Positions 1 through 11,109 of a DNA stretch of 64,000 nt are shown here, piece by piece. The stretch lies in assembly GCA_032718565.1 (NCBI GenBank), contig JAVGVS010000099.1, positions 1,116,472 to 1,180,471 of the forward strand, read 5' to 3'. Under the pieces are notes generated by a model that searched no databases, was not told the DNA's origin, and worked only from the letters and a program-made list of their open reading frames with translations. The first letter of the stretch is position 1; every line of letters begins with the position of its first letter. The position numbers and the translations under genes were made by a program. Source of the DNA: Distichodus sexfasciatus (Eukaryota > Chordata > Actinopteri > Characiformes > Distichodontidae).

Positions 1-525
1 ATTGGTTTATTACTTTATTAGCTCGTTTCGTTTCCTTATTTAAAGCCAGCCAATCCGGCCCTTCTTTGAGTTCTTCACCATCATACCTGGTGTTGTGTTG
101 TCCGTGTGGAGCTCGGCCGTTTGTACGTGAGATTCTGTTTACCTCGTGTTTTTTCGTCAACCTCTGTTCTTTCTCCACTGCTCCAGGCTCGTGCTGCCTG
201 CTGAAGGTGGCACTTCGGAACTGTAGCCGCCTTGGAACTTTTTCTCTCGTTTTGGGACGCTCGCAGATTCGTTCTGGTTTCCCCGGTTTAGGATTTCAGA
301 GTTCGCTTTTCAGGTCCAGTTTAGAGTCCACCTTTTTGGATAGCAACAGCGGGGGCACGAGACCATCCTGTTTTTTCTGGTTTGCTCTTTTTTTTGGGAT
401 TTACAAACACTGAAGTGACTGTGCCTTTTTCTGTTTCCTTTTTTTGCTGGTGCCTTTTGTGTTTCCGTTGGACAATAAACCCCTGTTTGTCCTCCACTGC
501 GTTTATTCTCCCTGTCTCACAACAC
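1..525 (+). mobile_element. LTR-like sequence, probably a solo or truncated LTR
   Basis: The block reads like a retroviral-type long terminal repeat in plus orientation. It has a TTTAAA promoter-like box near 40-45, then T/G-rich leader sequence, a poly-A signal AATAAA at 474-479 followed by a GT-rich stretch, and it ends in CACAACA at about 525. The left edge may lie outside the window. No gag or pol coding sequence follows, so a solo LTR is the simplest reading. The open frames inside are not protein-like. The family (Gypsy-like is my guess) is not established. Confidence 0.4.
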
Positions 526-779
526 AGCACCCCAATGACAGAAGGTCATATGACGTGGTGGGAGAGGTAGAGGTCACAAGATGGCTGAAAGGTAATGGGA
601 GGCTGGCGAACACGGAATTTATTTACCGATACGTTTCTTTCAATTTCGTTTTGGCATTTAAATAAATAAATATTTTACTTTAATCAAGAAGTGTGCATTA
701 ATCCGGTCAGGCCAAACATTACCATCGAAGAACTGGAAGAAAATTTGGACACAACACGTATGTTTTTTAATATTCACAT
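526..779. other. No gene recognised
   Basis: Mostly unique AT-rich sequence between the LTR-like block and the LINE remnant. I see no coding or RNA feature here. Confidence 0.5.
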
Positions 780-1716
780 GGGTCTCCAGATTTAAAAGCA
801 GCTGCCCATGCTCTAAGTGCTGCACGGACATCTCCGTTGACCCATGGCTTCTGGTTAGCATAAGTCCTTATAGTAGCCCTCAGTACATCATTATCAATGC
901 CCTTTTTGGATGTATCCGTTCACATAATCAGTTGTCAGCGGAAATCCGGAAAACCTCCCATTCTGTAATGCTGAAACAGTGACGCAGGGTGCTGTCTGAT
1001 TGGTCGGCCCAGCAATGAATCGACAGCGTCACAGGCTGTTCACGTTCACGTCTCTGCCTATAAGTTGGCAGCAGAAAGACTAAGGAGTGATCCGATTTGC
1101 CGAAAGTAGGTCGGGGCGGGCTTTATAGTCATGTATGTACGAAGTGTAAACATGATTCTGGATATTCTTGCCGTGTGCAAACTTTACATGTTGATGGTTT
1201 TTCGGCGGAACTTTTCTCATGTTGGCTTTGTTAAAATCGGCAGCCATGATGAAAGCTGCTTCTGGGTGCGACGTTTGCTGATGGTCGATTTCATCATACA
1301 GCTCATCCAACGCCCGCATGCTGTCGGCGTAGGAGGGTATGTAAACAGCGGTACAGGAAAGCACTGTAAACTCTCTAGGCAGATAAAGTCTGCATCTGAT
1401 CATAATATATTCAAGGTAAGGAGAACACCCCGATGAGACTGTCTGTACATCCGTACACCACCGTTTGTTGGTCATTATGCACACACCACCCCACTTGCGC
1501 TTACCCGAGTCTGTTGTTCTGTCCTAGTGGTGAATGGAAGGTCCCTCCGGTACAATGGCCGAATCAGAGGCGAAGGGGTCAAGCCATGTCTCTGTAAAAA
1601 CAAAGAGGCTGCAGTTCTTAATATCCCAGTGAAAAGTCATCCTGACCCTTGGCTCATCCAGTTTATTTATCAAAGATTTAACATTTGCTAGGAGAACGCT
1701 AGGGAGCAGGGTGTGA
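780..1716 (-). pseudogene. Broken non-LTR retrotransposon (LINE): AP-endonuclease domain plus linker
   Basis: On the minus strand this encodes the 5' half of a LINE ORF2. Reading down from about 1706 it shows the start of the APE-type endonuclease (LLANVKSLINK), the catalytic-glutamate motif FTETWL, then KWGGVCIMTNKRWC, AVYIP and AADFNKANM (a version of the usual GDFN motif). After a frame change near 1100 comes GKSDHSLVFLLPTYRQ, the terminal SDH motif. Further down are CWADQSDSTLRHCF, WEVFRISADN and NQKPWVNGDVRAALRAW, typical of the linker between endonuclease and reverse transcriptase in teleost LINEs. It is inactive: an in-frame stop at 1524-1526, a frameshift near 1100, at least one further stop, and no reverse transcriptase after about 780. 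The usual D of the DHVYT motif reads N. Confidence 0.8.
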
Positions 1717-2095
1717 TGTTGTTCAAGGTACTTTATTGTCATCAGTCGCTTTATACATGTACAAAGTGTGATGAGACAACGTTTCCCCGTGGCCCCGGTG
1801 CAACATATAGTAACACTGAACATTACATTCAACAGGACAAAAGGTGCAACAAGCAATACAATACATACAGAACGAACGCAATAAATACAGTAAGAAAGTG
1901 ACGTTAAGTGAAGAGACTGAGTGTAAACAAGTATTGCTTAGTGTATGTTTTTAAGGCACATTGGCAGCATCAGCATTTAAGCAGCTTATAACAGATGGAG
2001 TGCAAGAGCATCACAATACAAAACAATCACAATAAATAGACAGAACAATAAATACACAACACTCCAGTACTGTTTAAAAGGGGGAATGTAAACCT
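1717..2095 (-). mobile_element. LINE 3'-end-like sequence
   Basis: Read on the minus strand this ends in ACGTTGTCTCATCACACTTT, then GACAATAAAGTACCTTGAAC at 1722-1741. That is the style of 3' terminus seen on fish LINEs, also present here at 11400-11590, 21440-21575 and 61500-61590. It abuts the endonuclease remnant at 1716 in the same orientation, so the two lie head to tail. Confidence 0.5.
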
Positions 2096-2519
2096 TAATG
2101 ACTGATATTGCACATGATTATTATACTGCACAGGTTAAATGTAGGATTGAATGTCTATGCCTCAGTCTGACCTGGATTCCACTTTTTTTCCCCTTCTCCT
2201 TCGGCGGTGTTTCCGCTCAGGTAACCAATTTACAAAAAGATCCAAATTTGTATTTGCAGAACTTAAGTATTTTCAGATGTCTAAAAGACTCTGTCTATCA
2301 TAAGTAATCCTTACACTACTGTTTGCAAATGAAGAAGAAACTACTGCAAAAACACAAGAAAAATAAAAAGTTGAGGAAGACACTGAGCGATGGCAGCCAT
2401 CCTCACCGGCACCATCTTCCATCTAGGGGACACCCACCTATCACACAATTTGGTGGATCAAGTCCTGATGCTGAGATAGCATCTGCTGGATGGGAGGAGT
2501 TTAAAGAGTCCATGTGAAG
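2096..2519. other. Unrecognised sequence before the minisatellite
   Basis: Contains short open frames (2098-2307, 2323-2517) without recognisable domains. The second is lysine-rich at its start and then low in information. I cannot support a gene. Confidence 0.4.
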
Positions 2520-3507
2520 GACATGAGGAATCTCCTAATGTTTCATAGGGCATAAGGCTACGGTATAGGGGACACCTCCTGGTCCTGGAGTTTTCTAGTG
2601 TTTCATAAGCTATAGGGCTTAGGTCAAGGAGTCTTCAACTGTTTCATAGGGCTAAGGGCTAGGAGACATCCAGGGTTTAGATCTGAGGTCCAGGAGTGTC
2701 CTGCTGTTTCATAGGGCATAGGTCTGACATCCAGAAGTTATCTAGTGTTTCATAGTGCATAGGGCTGAGGACTAGGGGACACCCAGGGTTTAGGACTGAT
2801 GTCTAGGAGTCTCCTATTCTTTTATATGCCATTGGGCTTAGGTCCACAGGTCTTCTAAGGCTATGGGACACCCAGAGTTTAGAGTTGATGTCAGGGTATC
2901 TCCTAGTGTTTCATATAGCATAGGGATTAGGTCCAGGAGTCTCCTAGTGTTTCATTGGGCAAAGGGCTGAGGTCCAGCAGTTTCATAGGGCATAGGGCTG
3001 AGGTCCAGGGTTCTCCTCATGTTTCATAGGGCATGGGGCTAAGTCTCCTTTTGTTTCATATAGGAGACTAATTGAAGTTTCTCTAGAAGACTACTGGACC
3101 TTAGCCCTATGCCCTATGAAACACTAGGAGACTTGTGTTTCGAAGGGCATAAAGCTAAGGTCTAGGGGAAAACCAGGGTTTAGGGCTGAATCCAGGAGTC
3201 TCCTCATGTTTTATAGGTCACAGAAATAAGGTCCAAGAGTCTCCTAGTGTTTCATAGTGCAAGCAAATAAAGACATCCAGGGTTTAGGACTGAGGTCCAG
3301 GGGTCTCCAAGTTTATCATAGGACATATGGCTAAGGTCTTGGAGACACTTCAGGTTTAGGGCTGAGGTTCATGTGTCTCCTAGTGTTTATACGCCAAATT
3401 ACTAAGGTCTAGGCTAAACCCAGGGTTTAAGGCTGAGGTTGAGGAGTTGAGCAAATAAAGTCTCGGAGACACCCAGGTTTTAGGACTGAGGTCCTGGAGT
3501 CTCCTAG
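2520..3507 (+). repeat. 72-bp-period minisatellite, left block
   Basis: A degenerate tandem repeat made of two alternating sub-units: about 41 bp containing CTCCTAGTGTTTCATAGGGC, and about 31 bp containing GGGACACCCAGGGTTTAGG. The full period is 72 bp, as the 24-residue periodicity of the open frame at 5947-6135 confirms. Copies vary by substitutions and partial deletions. One sub-unit at about 3093-3132 is inverted. Confidence 0.85.
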
Positions 3508-4519
3508 GTCCACATTTATCAAATGTGTGTATGACAGAAAAACGGGTATACGATCATTTCAACACCAGTTTTGTGTATGATCAATTTTGACGTGAGCGTA
3601 GGATATGCTAAAATCCACACTAGCTCTCAGATCGTGTACACACTTTCCTGTCAGTCCAGACTCGCACTGCAGTAGAGGAAATCAGGCTGTGTCAGAGAAT
3701 TAATTACATTAATTAGGCTACATAATCATGGTTGGCCTTAAATTATGCTAAGCATTAATGTTTTAGGGGATGTTTATTGTGGGTTATATATGATTAACGC
3801 ACTTTCTTTATCGACTTATCTAATTGTAAGATTACAGACTGCAGTAATTATACATGCACAAAGTTACGATATTGCAGACATGCCTATGAATATCATTATT
3901 TTTTCATAATTTGTCATATTTACTCAGCAAAATGTTATGATCAGGGATCATTCAACAGTTCTAAAATGTGAGTGCTTAACACTTTTGTTAGGCATACAAG
4001 ACAGAACATTTGTAAACACTTTATTATTTTTAATTTTTTTCATGGTTTCATTTATGTCTTTCATGTCATTAATTGATATGAGAGAGCGGTGTATCTCAGC
4101 TAATAAACGACAGATCTCCAATTGTCTCTGCAGGACTTCTTCAATCAGTACCCATTCTTTATTGTGCTTGTACAATCACACTGAAGGCCATGCTTTCAGT
4201 GCAATAGCAATACTAGAAAAAGTCTTCTCTACCTCAGTTGTAATGAGGTCGATTTCCACTTCAGAGAAATTCATCTTTTTTTGCCACCTTCTGTTCCTCA
4301 ATGTCACAAAGTTTTTGGGTGCGGCCCTGTTCACCATGAATAAACAGGAGTGCGGCATGTAAATTACGATTGGTTTGAGCTGCCAGATTTATCAACATGG
4401 TAATGTGCATATGCAGGGATTGGCCCAGGTGAACCTGTTTCATGAATCACCCATGGAACTTGATGTACAGTGATTTTTTACACCCAAATCTAAGCTCGTA
4501 TTGGTTAATGACGGCCCTT
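3508..4519 (-). mobile_element. PIF/Harbinger-like element inserted in the minisatellite
   Basis: Non-repetitive sequence that interrupts the 72-bp array. Its edges resemble degenerate terminal inverted repeats: GGTCCACATTTATCAA at the left and, read inward from the right, GGGCCGTCATTAACCAA. Both resemble the GGGCCTCATTTACCAA terminus of the small element at 61652. It carries a broken Myb/SANT-like gene on the minus strand, as expected of the second protein of Harbinger elements. No transposase is visible. Confidence 0.55.
3948..4358 (-). pseudogene. Broken Myb/SANT-like DNA-binding protein of a Harbinger-type transposon
   Basis: One minus-strand frame split by a TGA at 4176-4178. The upstream part contains RNRRWQKKMNFSEVEIDLI, then TTEVEK. 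This resembles the first helix of the Myb/SANT-like domain found in the accessory protein of PIF/Harbinger transposons and in NAIF1-type host genes. The rest of the domain is missing: sequence jumps to an unrelated stretch ending KAWPSV. After the stop the frame resumes with VLIEEVLQRQLEICRLLAEI, similar to the helical C-terminal tail of such proteins. The gene is about 135 codons, shorter than a complete one, and has an internal deletion and a stop. Family match is from memory of the motif. Confidence 0.5.
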
Positions 4520-6191
4520 GTGTTTCATACAGCATAGCACTAAGGTCTAGGGGATACCCAGGGTTTGGGGCTTAGGTCCAGGAGTCTACTAGTATTTCTT
4601 AGGACTCAGGGCTAAGGTGCAGGAGTCTCCTAGTGTTTCATAGTGCGAGTAAATAAAGTCTAGGAGACACCCAGGGTTTAGGACTGAGGTCCAGGAGTCT
4701 CCTAGTGTTTCATAGGGCATAAGGCTGAGGTCCACGAGTGTCCTAGTGTTTCATAGGGCAAAGTACTAAGGTCTAGGTGACACCCAGGAGTTATTGCTGA
4801 GGTTCAGGTATCTCCTTGTGTTTCATAGGTTATTTGGCTGAGATCTAGGGGTCTGTTTTATATGGTACAGGCCTAAGGTCTAGGTGACACCCAGGGTCTA
4901 GGGCAAAGTTCCTGGAGTCTCCTTGTGTTTCACAGGGCATTTCACTAAGGTCTGGGAGACACACAGACTTTAGGGCTGTGGTCCAGGAGTCTCACAGTGT
5001 TTCATAGGTCATATGATGTCCAGGAGTGTCCTAGTGTTACATATGGCTTAGGTCCAGTTGTATCCTATTGTTTCATAGGGAATAAGGCTGAGATGCAGAA
5101 GTCACATAGTGTTTCATAGGCAATAAGGCTGAGGTGCAGAAGTCACCTAGTGTTTCATAGGGCAAATGTACTGAGGAAACGCAGGCTTTAGGGCTGAGGT
5201 CCAGGAGTCTCCTTGTGTGTCATAGGGCATATCATTAAGGATTAGGTGACGCCCAGGGTCTAAGGCTGAGGTTTTTTGGGTCGCCTAGTGTTTCATAGGG
5301 CATAGCACTAAGGCCTAGGGGACATCCAGTTTTTAGTCTGAGGTCCAGGATTCTCCTAGTATTTAATAGGGCATAGGGCTAAGGCCCAGGAATATCCTAG
5401 TGTTTCATAAGGCATAGGGATAATTTCAAGGGGACACCCCGTGTTTACGGCTGAGGTCAAGGAGTCTACTAGTGTTTCATTTGGTATAGGTCTAAGGTTC
5501 AGAAGGCTCTTACTGTTTTTTAGGGCATAGAGCTGAGGTGCAGGGTACTCCTAGAGTTTCATGTAGCCTAGCCCTAAGGTCAAGGGGACTATCCTAGGGC
5601 TTAGGGCAAAGGTGCAGGGGCCTTTTATTGTTTTGTGGATCATAGCTCTTAGGTTTATGTTACTACCAGGCTATAGGGGTCAGCTCCAGGGGACTCTTAA
5701 TGTTTAAGGCTGATGTCCATGGGGCTCCAAATGTTCCATAGGGCTTAGGGCTATAGTTTTTTCTCTGTACCTTATGAAACACTATATATAGGTCCAGGGG
5801 TCTCCAAGTTTATCATAGGACATATGGCTAAGGTCTAGGGGACACCCAGAGTTTAACACTGTGGTCCAGGACTCTCCTAGTGTTTCATAGTGCAAGCAAA
5901 TAAAGTCTAGGAGACACCCAGTGTTTAGGACTGAGGCCCAGGAGTCTCATAGTGTTTCATAAGGAATATGGCTAAGGTCTAGGGAACACCTAGTTATTAA
6001 GACTGAGGTCCAAGTGTCTCTTAGTTTTTCATATAGCATAGCACTAAGGTCTGGGGGACACCCAGTCATTTTGGCTGAGGACCAGGAGTCTTCTAGTGTT
6101 TCATAGGACATAGGACTAAGGTCCAAATGTTCCACAGGGCTTAGGGCTATAGTTTTTTCTCTGTACCTTATGAAACACTATATATATATAT
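4520..6191 (+). repeat. 72-bp-period minisatellite, right block
   Basis: Continuation of the 2520-3507 array after the insert. Variant units are shared between the two blocks: a rare form with AAGTTTATCATAGGACATATG occurs near 3305 and near 5801, and TAGTGCAAGCAAATAAAG near 3256 and 5887. The array therefore existed before the insert. It ends in a TA run at 6179-6191. Confidence 0.85.
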
Positions 6192-7438
6192 TAGGGGTGA
6201 AATGGTTCATGAAAAAATCTGTCCCTTTCGGTACACTTGTGTTAGTTCGGGATGCATGTGTATCGTTCGGTTCAGCGCATGCATGTAGTGTTGTTCAAAA
6301 GAAAAATTTTAGTTTTCATCTTTTACAGCGTCATCTCACATGGTGCATCCGATTCCTGTTCTACCCTATCTGTGCCTCCTTCAGCTCCCATAGTTCATGT
6401 TTCTTAACTATACTACAATGCGCAAAAAACCTTTTGCCAGCAACCTAGTGAAGGGACAGAGTGCGTCAGTAAGGTCAGTCACAACAACACAGGGTTAGGA
6501 TTAAACGCAATAAAAACTGCCAAAATAAGCTCCGCATTTAGTGAGTATTCAAAGTTCGAGAATCAATTGTATACAAAACATGGTATCCATCGTGTTTCTC
6601 TGCAGTGTTTTTCTAGCTTTTTTCCCCAAACTGCAAGGAACGCTAGTCATGAGCACAACATTTCTATTCGACCAATCACAGCGCACCATTGCAAGATGCA
6701 AACTGTAACGGCAGTCTAATCTCTGATTGTATGTATAATATTTATATACTTATAAACTATTTACAGTGATGCGTGGAAACATGTAAATCTCTCTCCCTCC
6801 CTCCCTCCTGTAACTGGCTTCTCTTCTAAGAGCCGTTTCGTCCGCGACTGACACATCACTACAAAGAACACTGTCATCTTTCAGGTGACTTTTTTTAGCT
6901 ATGATAAAGCCGTTCGGATAATGAATGAATGAATGAATGAATGATAAGTGAATAACTTTGAAGCTATCGATGATTCAGTGTTCGTTTCGTCCTTGGGAGT
7001 GAGATGAATGCAATTTGGGAAACACAGCAAGATAAATGTTTTTTTTTTGTTTGTTTGTTTTGTCAAATATAAGTGATGTTGTCCAAGTTTGGAGAGAGAA
7101 CTTTTCCTTGTTATTTATGGTTATATTTTGCTAATTTTCATACAGTAAATGAGCTTATATTGTGGCTTTGTAGCGTTTTGGAATAAATCTTCATTTGTTC
7201 TAAAGCAAGAATTTAAGTCAAACAGTTAAAGTAAATAAATAAATAAATAAATAAAAATTGCCAAATAAATGAAAAGCATTTTGAAATCAGCAATGTCTCC
7301 GCATTTACTGTATAAAAAATGCTCCCTGTATAAATCTAAATCACAAATAGTGGATTGTCTACTGATGATGTATGGTATTTCTGAAGTGTAGACAAAATAG
7401 AAAAATAGTGACCCGAATCGAATACCGTTACACCCCTA
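6192..7438. mobile_element. Non-autonomous hAT-like DNA transposon
   Basis: Bounded by inverted termini TAGGGGTG (6192) and CACCCCTA (ending 7438), extended imperfectly as TAGGGGTGAAATGGTTC against TAGGGGTGTAACGGTATTC. The flanking 8-mers are ATATATAT and ATATATGT, a near-perfect 8-bp target duplication as hAT transposases make. The 1.25-kb interior has no transposase. It contains a TGAATGAA run at 6922-6944 preceded by a fragment resembling the tail of the SINE-2 family, and AT-rich filler. Confidence 0.7.
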
Positions 7439-7845
7439 ATATATGTGTTGTGTTTATATGTATATGCTGTACTGTACAGTATATAAACACAAGACACACA
7501 TGCACAAATAAACAGAAATATACAAACAGATACAGAGAGCAGATACTGTATATATGAACACAACGCACACGTGCACAAACACACAGAAGTATACAAACAG
7601 AACACGTGCACAAATATATGTATACACACATACTCACCACCACACATGCACACACTCTTCTCTGTACATTTACACACCCAACACACACTCGGATCTGTTT
7701 CACATTACTACTCAATAAACAGTCGTAGAGCCAGATGGTTTTTAATAATTATGCTTTAATTAAATATTTCAGTACTTCTGCATGATTCATGTACAGTATG
7801 AGCCGTGTGTGTGTGTGTGTGTGTTTTAATGTGTGTGTGTGCTGC
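7439..7845. repeat. Degenerate CA-rich stretch and (TG)n
   Basis: 7480-7690 is an impure CACA/ACAC-rich tract that opens frames on both strands (Cys/Val-rich on minus, His/Thr-rich on plus) with no domain. A (GT)n run lies at about 7806-7824. Confidence 0.6.
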
Positions 7846-8275
7846 CACTTCCAGCAGGTCTGGGCATTGGAAGACTTCTAGAAATGTCTGCCCTGTTAAG
7901 TCCCGTAGCGAGCTCTCTGTAGCTGTGGAGCTGCTCGCTTGGTGATGCTGTGCAGGTATAAAACTCGCACAAGCAGAGAAACACTCTCTAATAAAACTGC
8001 TATATATAAAAATATAATGTATATGATCTGAGTGGATGTTACTGGTTGGTTTGCTTGTTGGAGCGGTTTGGGTCTCTGGTGTGGGGCCAGCTGGAAGTGC
8101 TGGGACACAGTAAAACCAAAGATTTGATCAAGTTATGTTAACATACCTTTTTCATTCACTTCACCAGTTCATACAATTTCAACAAAACTTTATTTAACAC
8201 TATACTTTATTAAGTCTTCAGTGTTACAATGTTGGTTTTTGTGTCAGATGCCAGATTAAAATGCAGCTATGTTTA
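7846..8275. other. No gene recognised
   Basis: Unique sequence. The short minus-strand open frame 7896-8108 has no features I recognise. Confidence 0.4.
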
Positions 8276-8695
8276 TACAGTGTTGGGCAAGTTACTTCTA
8301 AAATGTACCAGATTATAAATTATTACTTAGTATTGGTTCCATCCCAATATAACTGTCTCTGACTAATGTATTACACAACTCCTGTATTACTGTGGAAGTA
8401 GGACTGCAGTTCATTCTACCTCCAGTGAAGGGCAATGTGGTGTAGCATGACTGTAGACAAACACTCACTATTTTTCTCTTGTGCCAAATTTCTCGTAGTA
8501 TTGGGGATTTTTAAAATAAAACAAAAAACGGCACTAAATTTCGGGTTAAAACTGTGTTGTGATGTGCATTACTGAAATATGTAAGAATTATAATATCACT
8601 GGATGTTTATTAGTAATACCTTACATTACTGTGTTACAGCAAAAAATAATACATCACTGTAATTGTGTTACTGTTCTAATATGTTACCCTTATTC
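8276..8695. mobile_element. CAGTGTTGGG-type transposon relic
   Basis: Begins CAGTGTTGGGCAAGTTACTT (about 8278) and ends with sequence rich in TACATTACTGTGTTAC, TGTGTTACTG and TGTTACCC. A common teleost DNA element has the terminus CAGTGTTGGG and ends rich in GTTAC. The 3' part recurs at 60190-60290. Confidence 0.45.
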
Positions 8696-10350
8696 GTAAG
8701 AGGGACTGAATTTATTTGTCACATATGAACTGAAATTTGAAAATTGAAATGGCAAACTATTTGTAGTTGTTTCCTCTAATTTACAACATCTAACAGATAA
8801 ATAAGATAAAATTTATGTAGAATGTAAAGTTGTAGAACTTTACTGTAGAAGTAAATGGAACAGCTAACAGGAATTTCTTAAAGAGAGTGATACAAAGCTA
8901 AAACTAGAGTTAAAATAATGAGTTGAAATAACTAGAATATAAATTTTTATTTACTTGAAACTTTAAGGCAGCAATTGAACTTAAGTTTAGAAGTTAAACC
9001 AGATGGATTTTTTCCTGGTAAACATAAGTGTAGCTACTTATTGTGGCATCTGCTGAAAACTTGAAATTGAATAAAATGTTTTAAATTGAAGTAAATGAAA
9101 GAAGTGTTTTGCACTTTATGACAGGAATTACACATAAATGTAATAAGTTGAGCCAGATGTAAATTTGTTTACACTGTGTGTCATAACACTTTCACTCTTA
9201 AACAAAGCTGCATTTATAAGTTACAGGTTTAACTTTATCTTGCATCTTCATTTTCATTTTTGTGAACTTAATTCAAAACCAAAGTTGTAACACTGAGAAC
9301 TCACAAAAGTTAGTTTTAATATGAGGTAAATAAAAAAAAAGTATGTTAATGTGACTTCATCATATCATTTTTTAACAGTGCGAGAGACTGTAGCTGTGAT
9401 TGTTAATTGATGGGATTAAATCTGGGTCAGAGCATCTACTAAATGCCATACAAGCAAATGCAAACACACTTCCACATTAAAGCAGCCGAAACGATTTCCT
9501 CAGATTCTTGAACCGCAGAGCTGGAGTTGGAGCGTTTACTTTATGAGTGAAGAATCCCATGTTACGAGACATTAAATTTTAGCCTTCCCAGAAGACACTG
9601 CTTTAGAGGGGGCTTTAAGTCAAAGATTCCTTCCTCTTTTTTTTCTACGGGCAAATTCATTTGCACACAAGCGCAGTTAGAAATGAAAACACAACAATGC
9701 CCAGCTCAGTTGGTGGCCAAAAAAAAGAGCTTTTAAGCAAAAGACGCCCTGCAGCCTGTCATAAAACTGACTTAAAGCTGTAATTTATAGCGACCGATGT
9801 GTCTGTTAGTGAAGGTTCCCACACGAGGACATTAAAGGGATGATGCACTTCTCTTCTTTGGAAAGACTGTACTTTTAAGTTAATAAATGTGATGTAAATG
9901 AAGAGTTTCATCATGATAAGATATTATACCCATTCAAAGGATAATGGTCCAAAGTCTGCTACGATACGATTTGCATTCAGTTCATTCATTCATATCAAAC
10001 CACATAAATCAACTAAAATATCATTTGACATTTTATTCCTGAGCTCAACCAGGCATTTAAGTGAAAAACATATTCTCTTTTAATTAAAAATAGACCTCCT
10101 GTTCAATATAAAGTGACGTTGCAGTAAAATAATGTCTGATTGTTCATTTTGTATCGATGCTGATCATTGAATCACCATGCCCTTCCTTCATTTTCTTCTT
10201 TTCTAAATGGGGGCATTAATGATGGTTTTAAGCTTTATGAATGTGTGTTAATTATTCTTGTTTATTCTCTTTGTTTTCTCATTGTTCCTGTGCTTTGTGG
10301 TCTGTGTTGAGTTTTGAGATTAACACACCATTGTGTTCTGCTCGGGATGT
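8696..10350. other. Unique AT-rich DNA; possible regulatory block at 9480-9830
   Basis: No coding sequence of quality. The segment 9480-9830 is free of repeats, has balanced composition, and stands out from the AT-rich surroundings. The open frame 9898-10083 is not supported by any motif. Confidence 0.35.
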
Positions 10351-10352
10351 TT

Positions 10353-10382
10353 GGTTGTGTGTGTGTGTGTGTGTGTGTGTGC
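10353..10382 (+). repeat. (GT)n microsatellite
   Basis: Uninterrupted GT run. It feeds an apparent 145-codon open frame (10333-10770) whose first residues are a Cys-Val repeat. Confidence 0.95.
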
Positions 10383-11109
10383 ACATGTGTGGGTGGTGTA
10401 TAGACAATTTGATAATGCTCTGTGCCTGGACCTCCCCAAAAATCTGAGCGGTGTGAATAACACCTTCTGTTGGAGAAAATGCTCAAACTGTCTTGCTTTT
10501 TGGGTTTGCTGTGCGTATTTTCTCGCACTTTTCACAATCGAGTGCGTCATGCGCATGTTTGTGTGGTTTGGGGAAATCAGATTCAGGTCAGTGGGGTTTA
10601 GTCGGACAAGACGCTTACATAAGCCCGAGTCTCAGAGGTCCATTTTAAACAAACCAGAGAAAACAACAAAAAAATCATCAGATCACTATTTGGTCTTCAA
10701 TGGAACAGCAGAATATGTCAAACACAAACAAACTTCACCTTTTAGATTGTTATGCATCATTCCTGATTAAAAATTATACACTGTGGGTCAAAAAGGGAGA
10801 TGTGTACCTATAACTGTATGTCATTTACATCCCAGAATTACAGAGATTTACAATATTGCCCAACACATATTAAACTGAAATACCTGCTAAATACCTGGAA
10901 GCATTGTTACATTTGGCCTTGTAGCGTTAATATGAAAATATCCAACGTATAAAATATTTTGGCAAAATAAGTCACCTCATTACAAATTCCTTCACTTTTG
11001 CATTCAGAATTTGTAACAAGGTGATTGTTCTTGCCCAACCCACCTTGATGGCTACAATACCTTATTACATTACCTGATATTTTCATATTAATGATAAAGA
11101 TATAATGAT
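10383..11109. other. No gene recognised
   Basis: AT-rich unique sequence with one isolated fragment (about 10855-10875) similar to the 42-bp units of the element that follows. Confidence 0.4.

Noticed and set aside
3937..4362. 141-codon plus-strand frame
   Set aside because: Antisense to the Myb-like remnant, which explains the openness better.
2520..6191. CRISPR-like or coding repeat array
   Set aside because: A degenerate 72-bp minisatellite with stops on all frames apart from short stretches.
10333..10770. 145-codon plus-strand frame
   Set aside because: Starts in a (GT)n run; the remainder has no domain or splice context.
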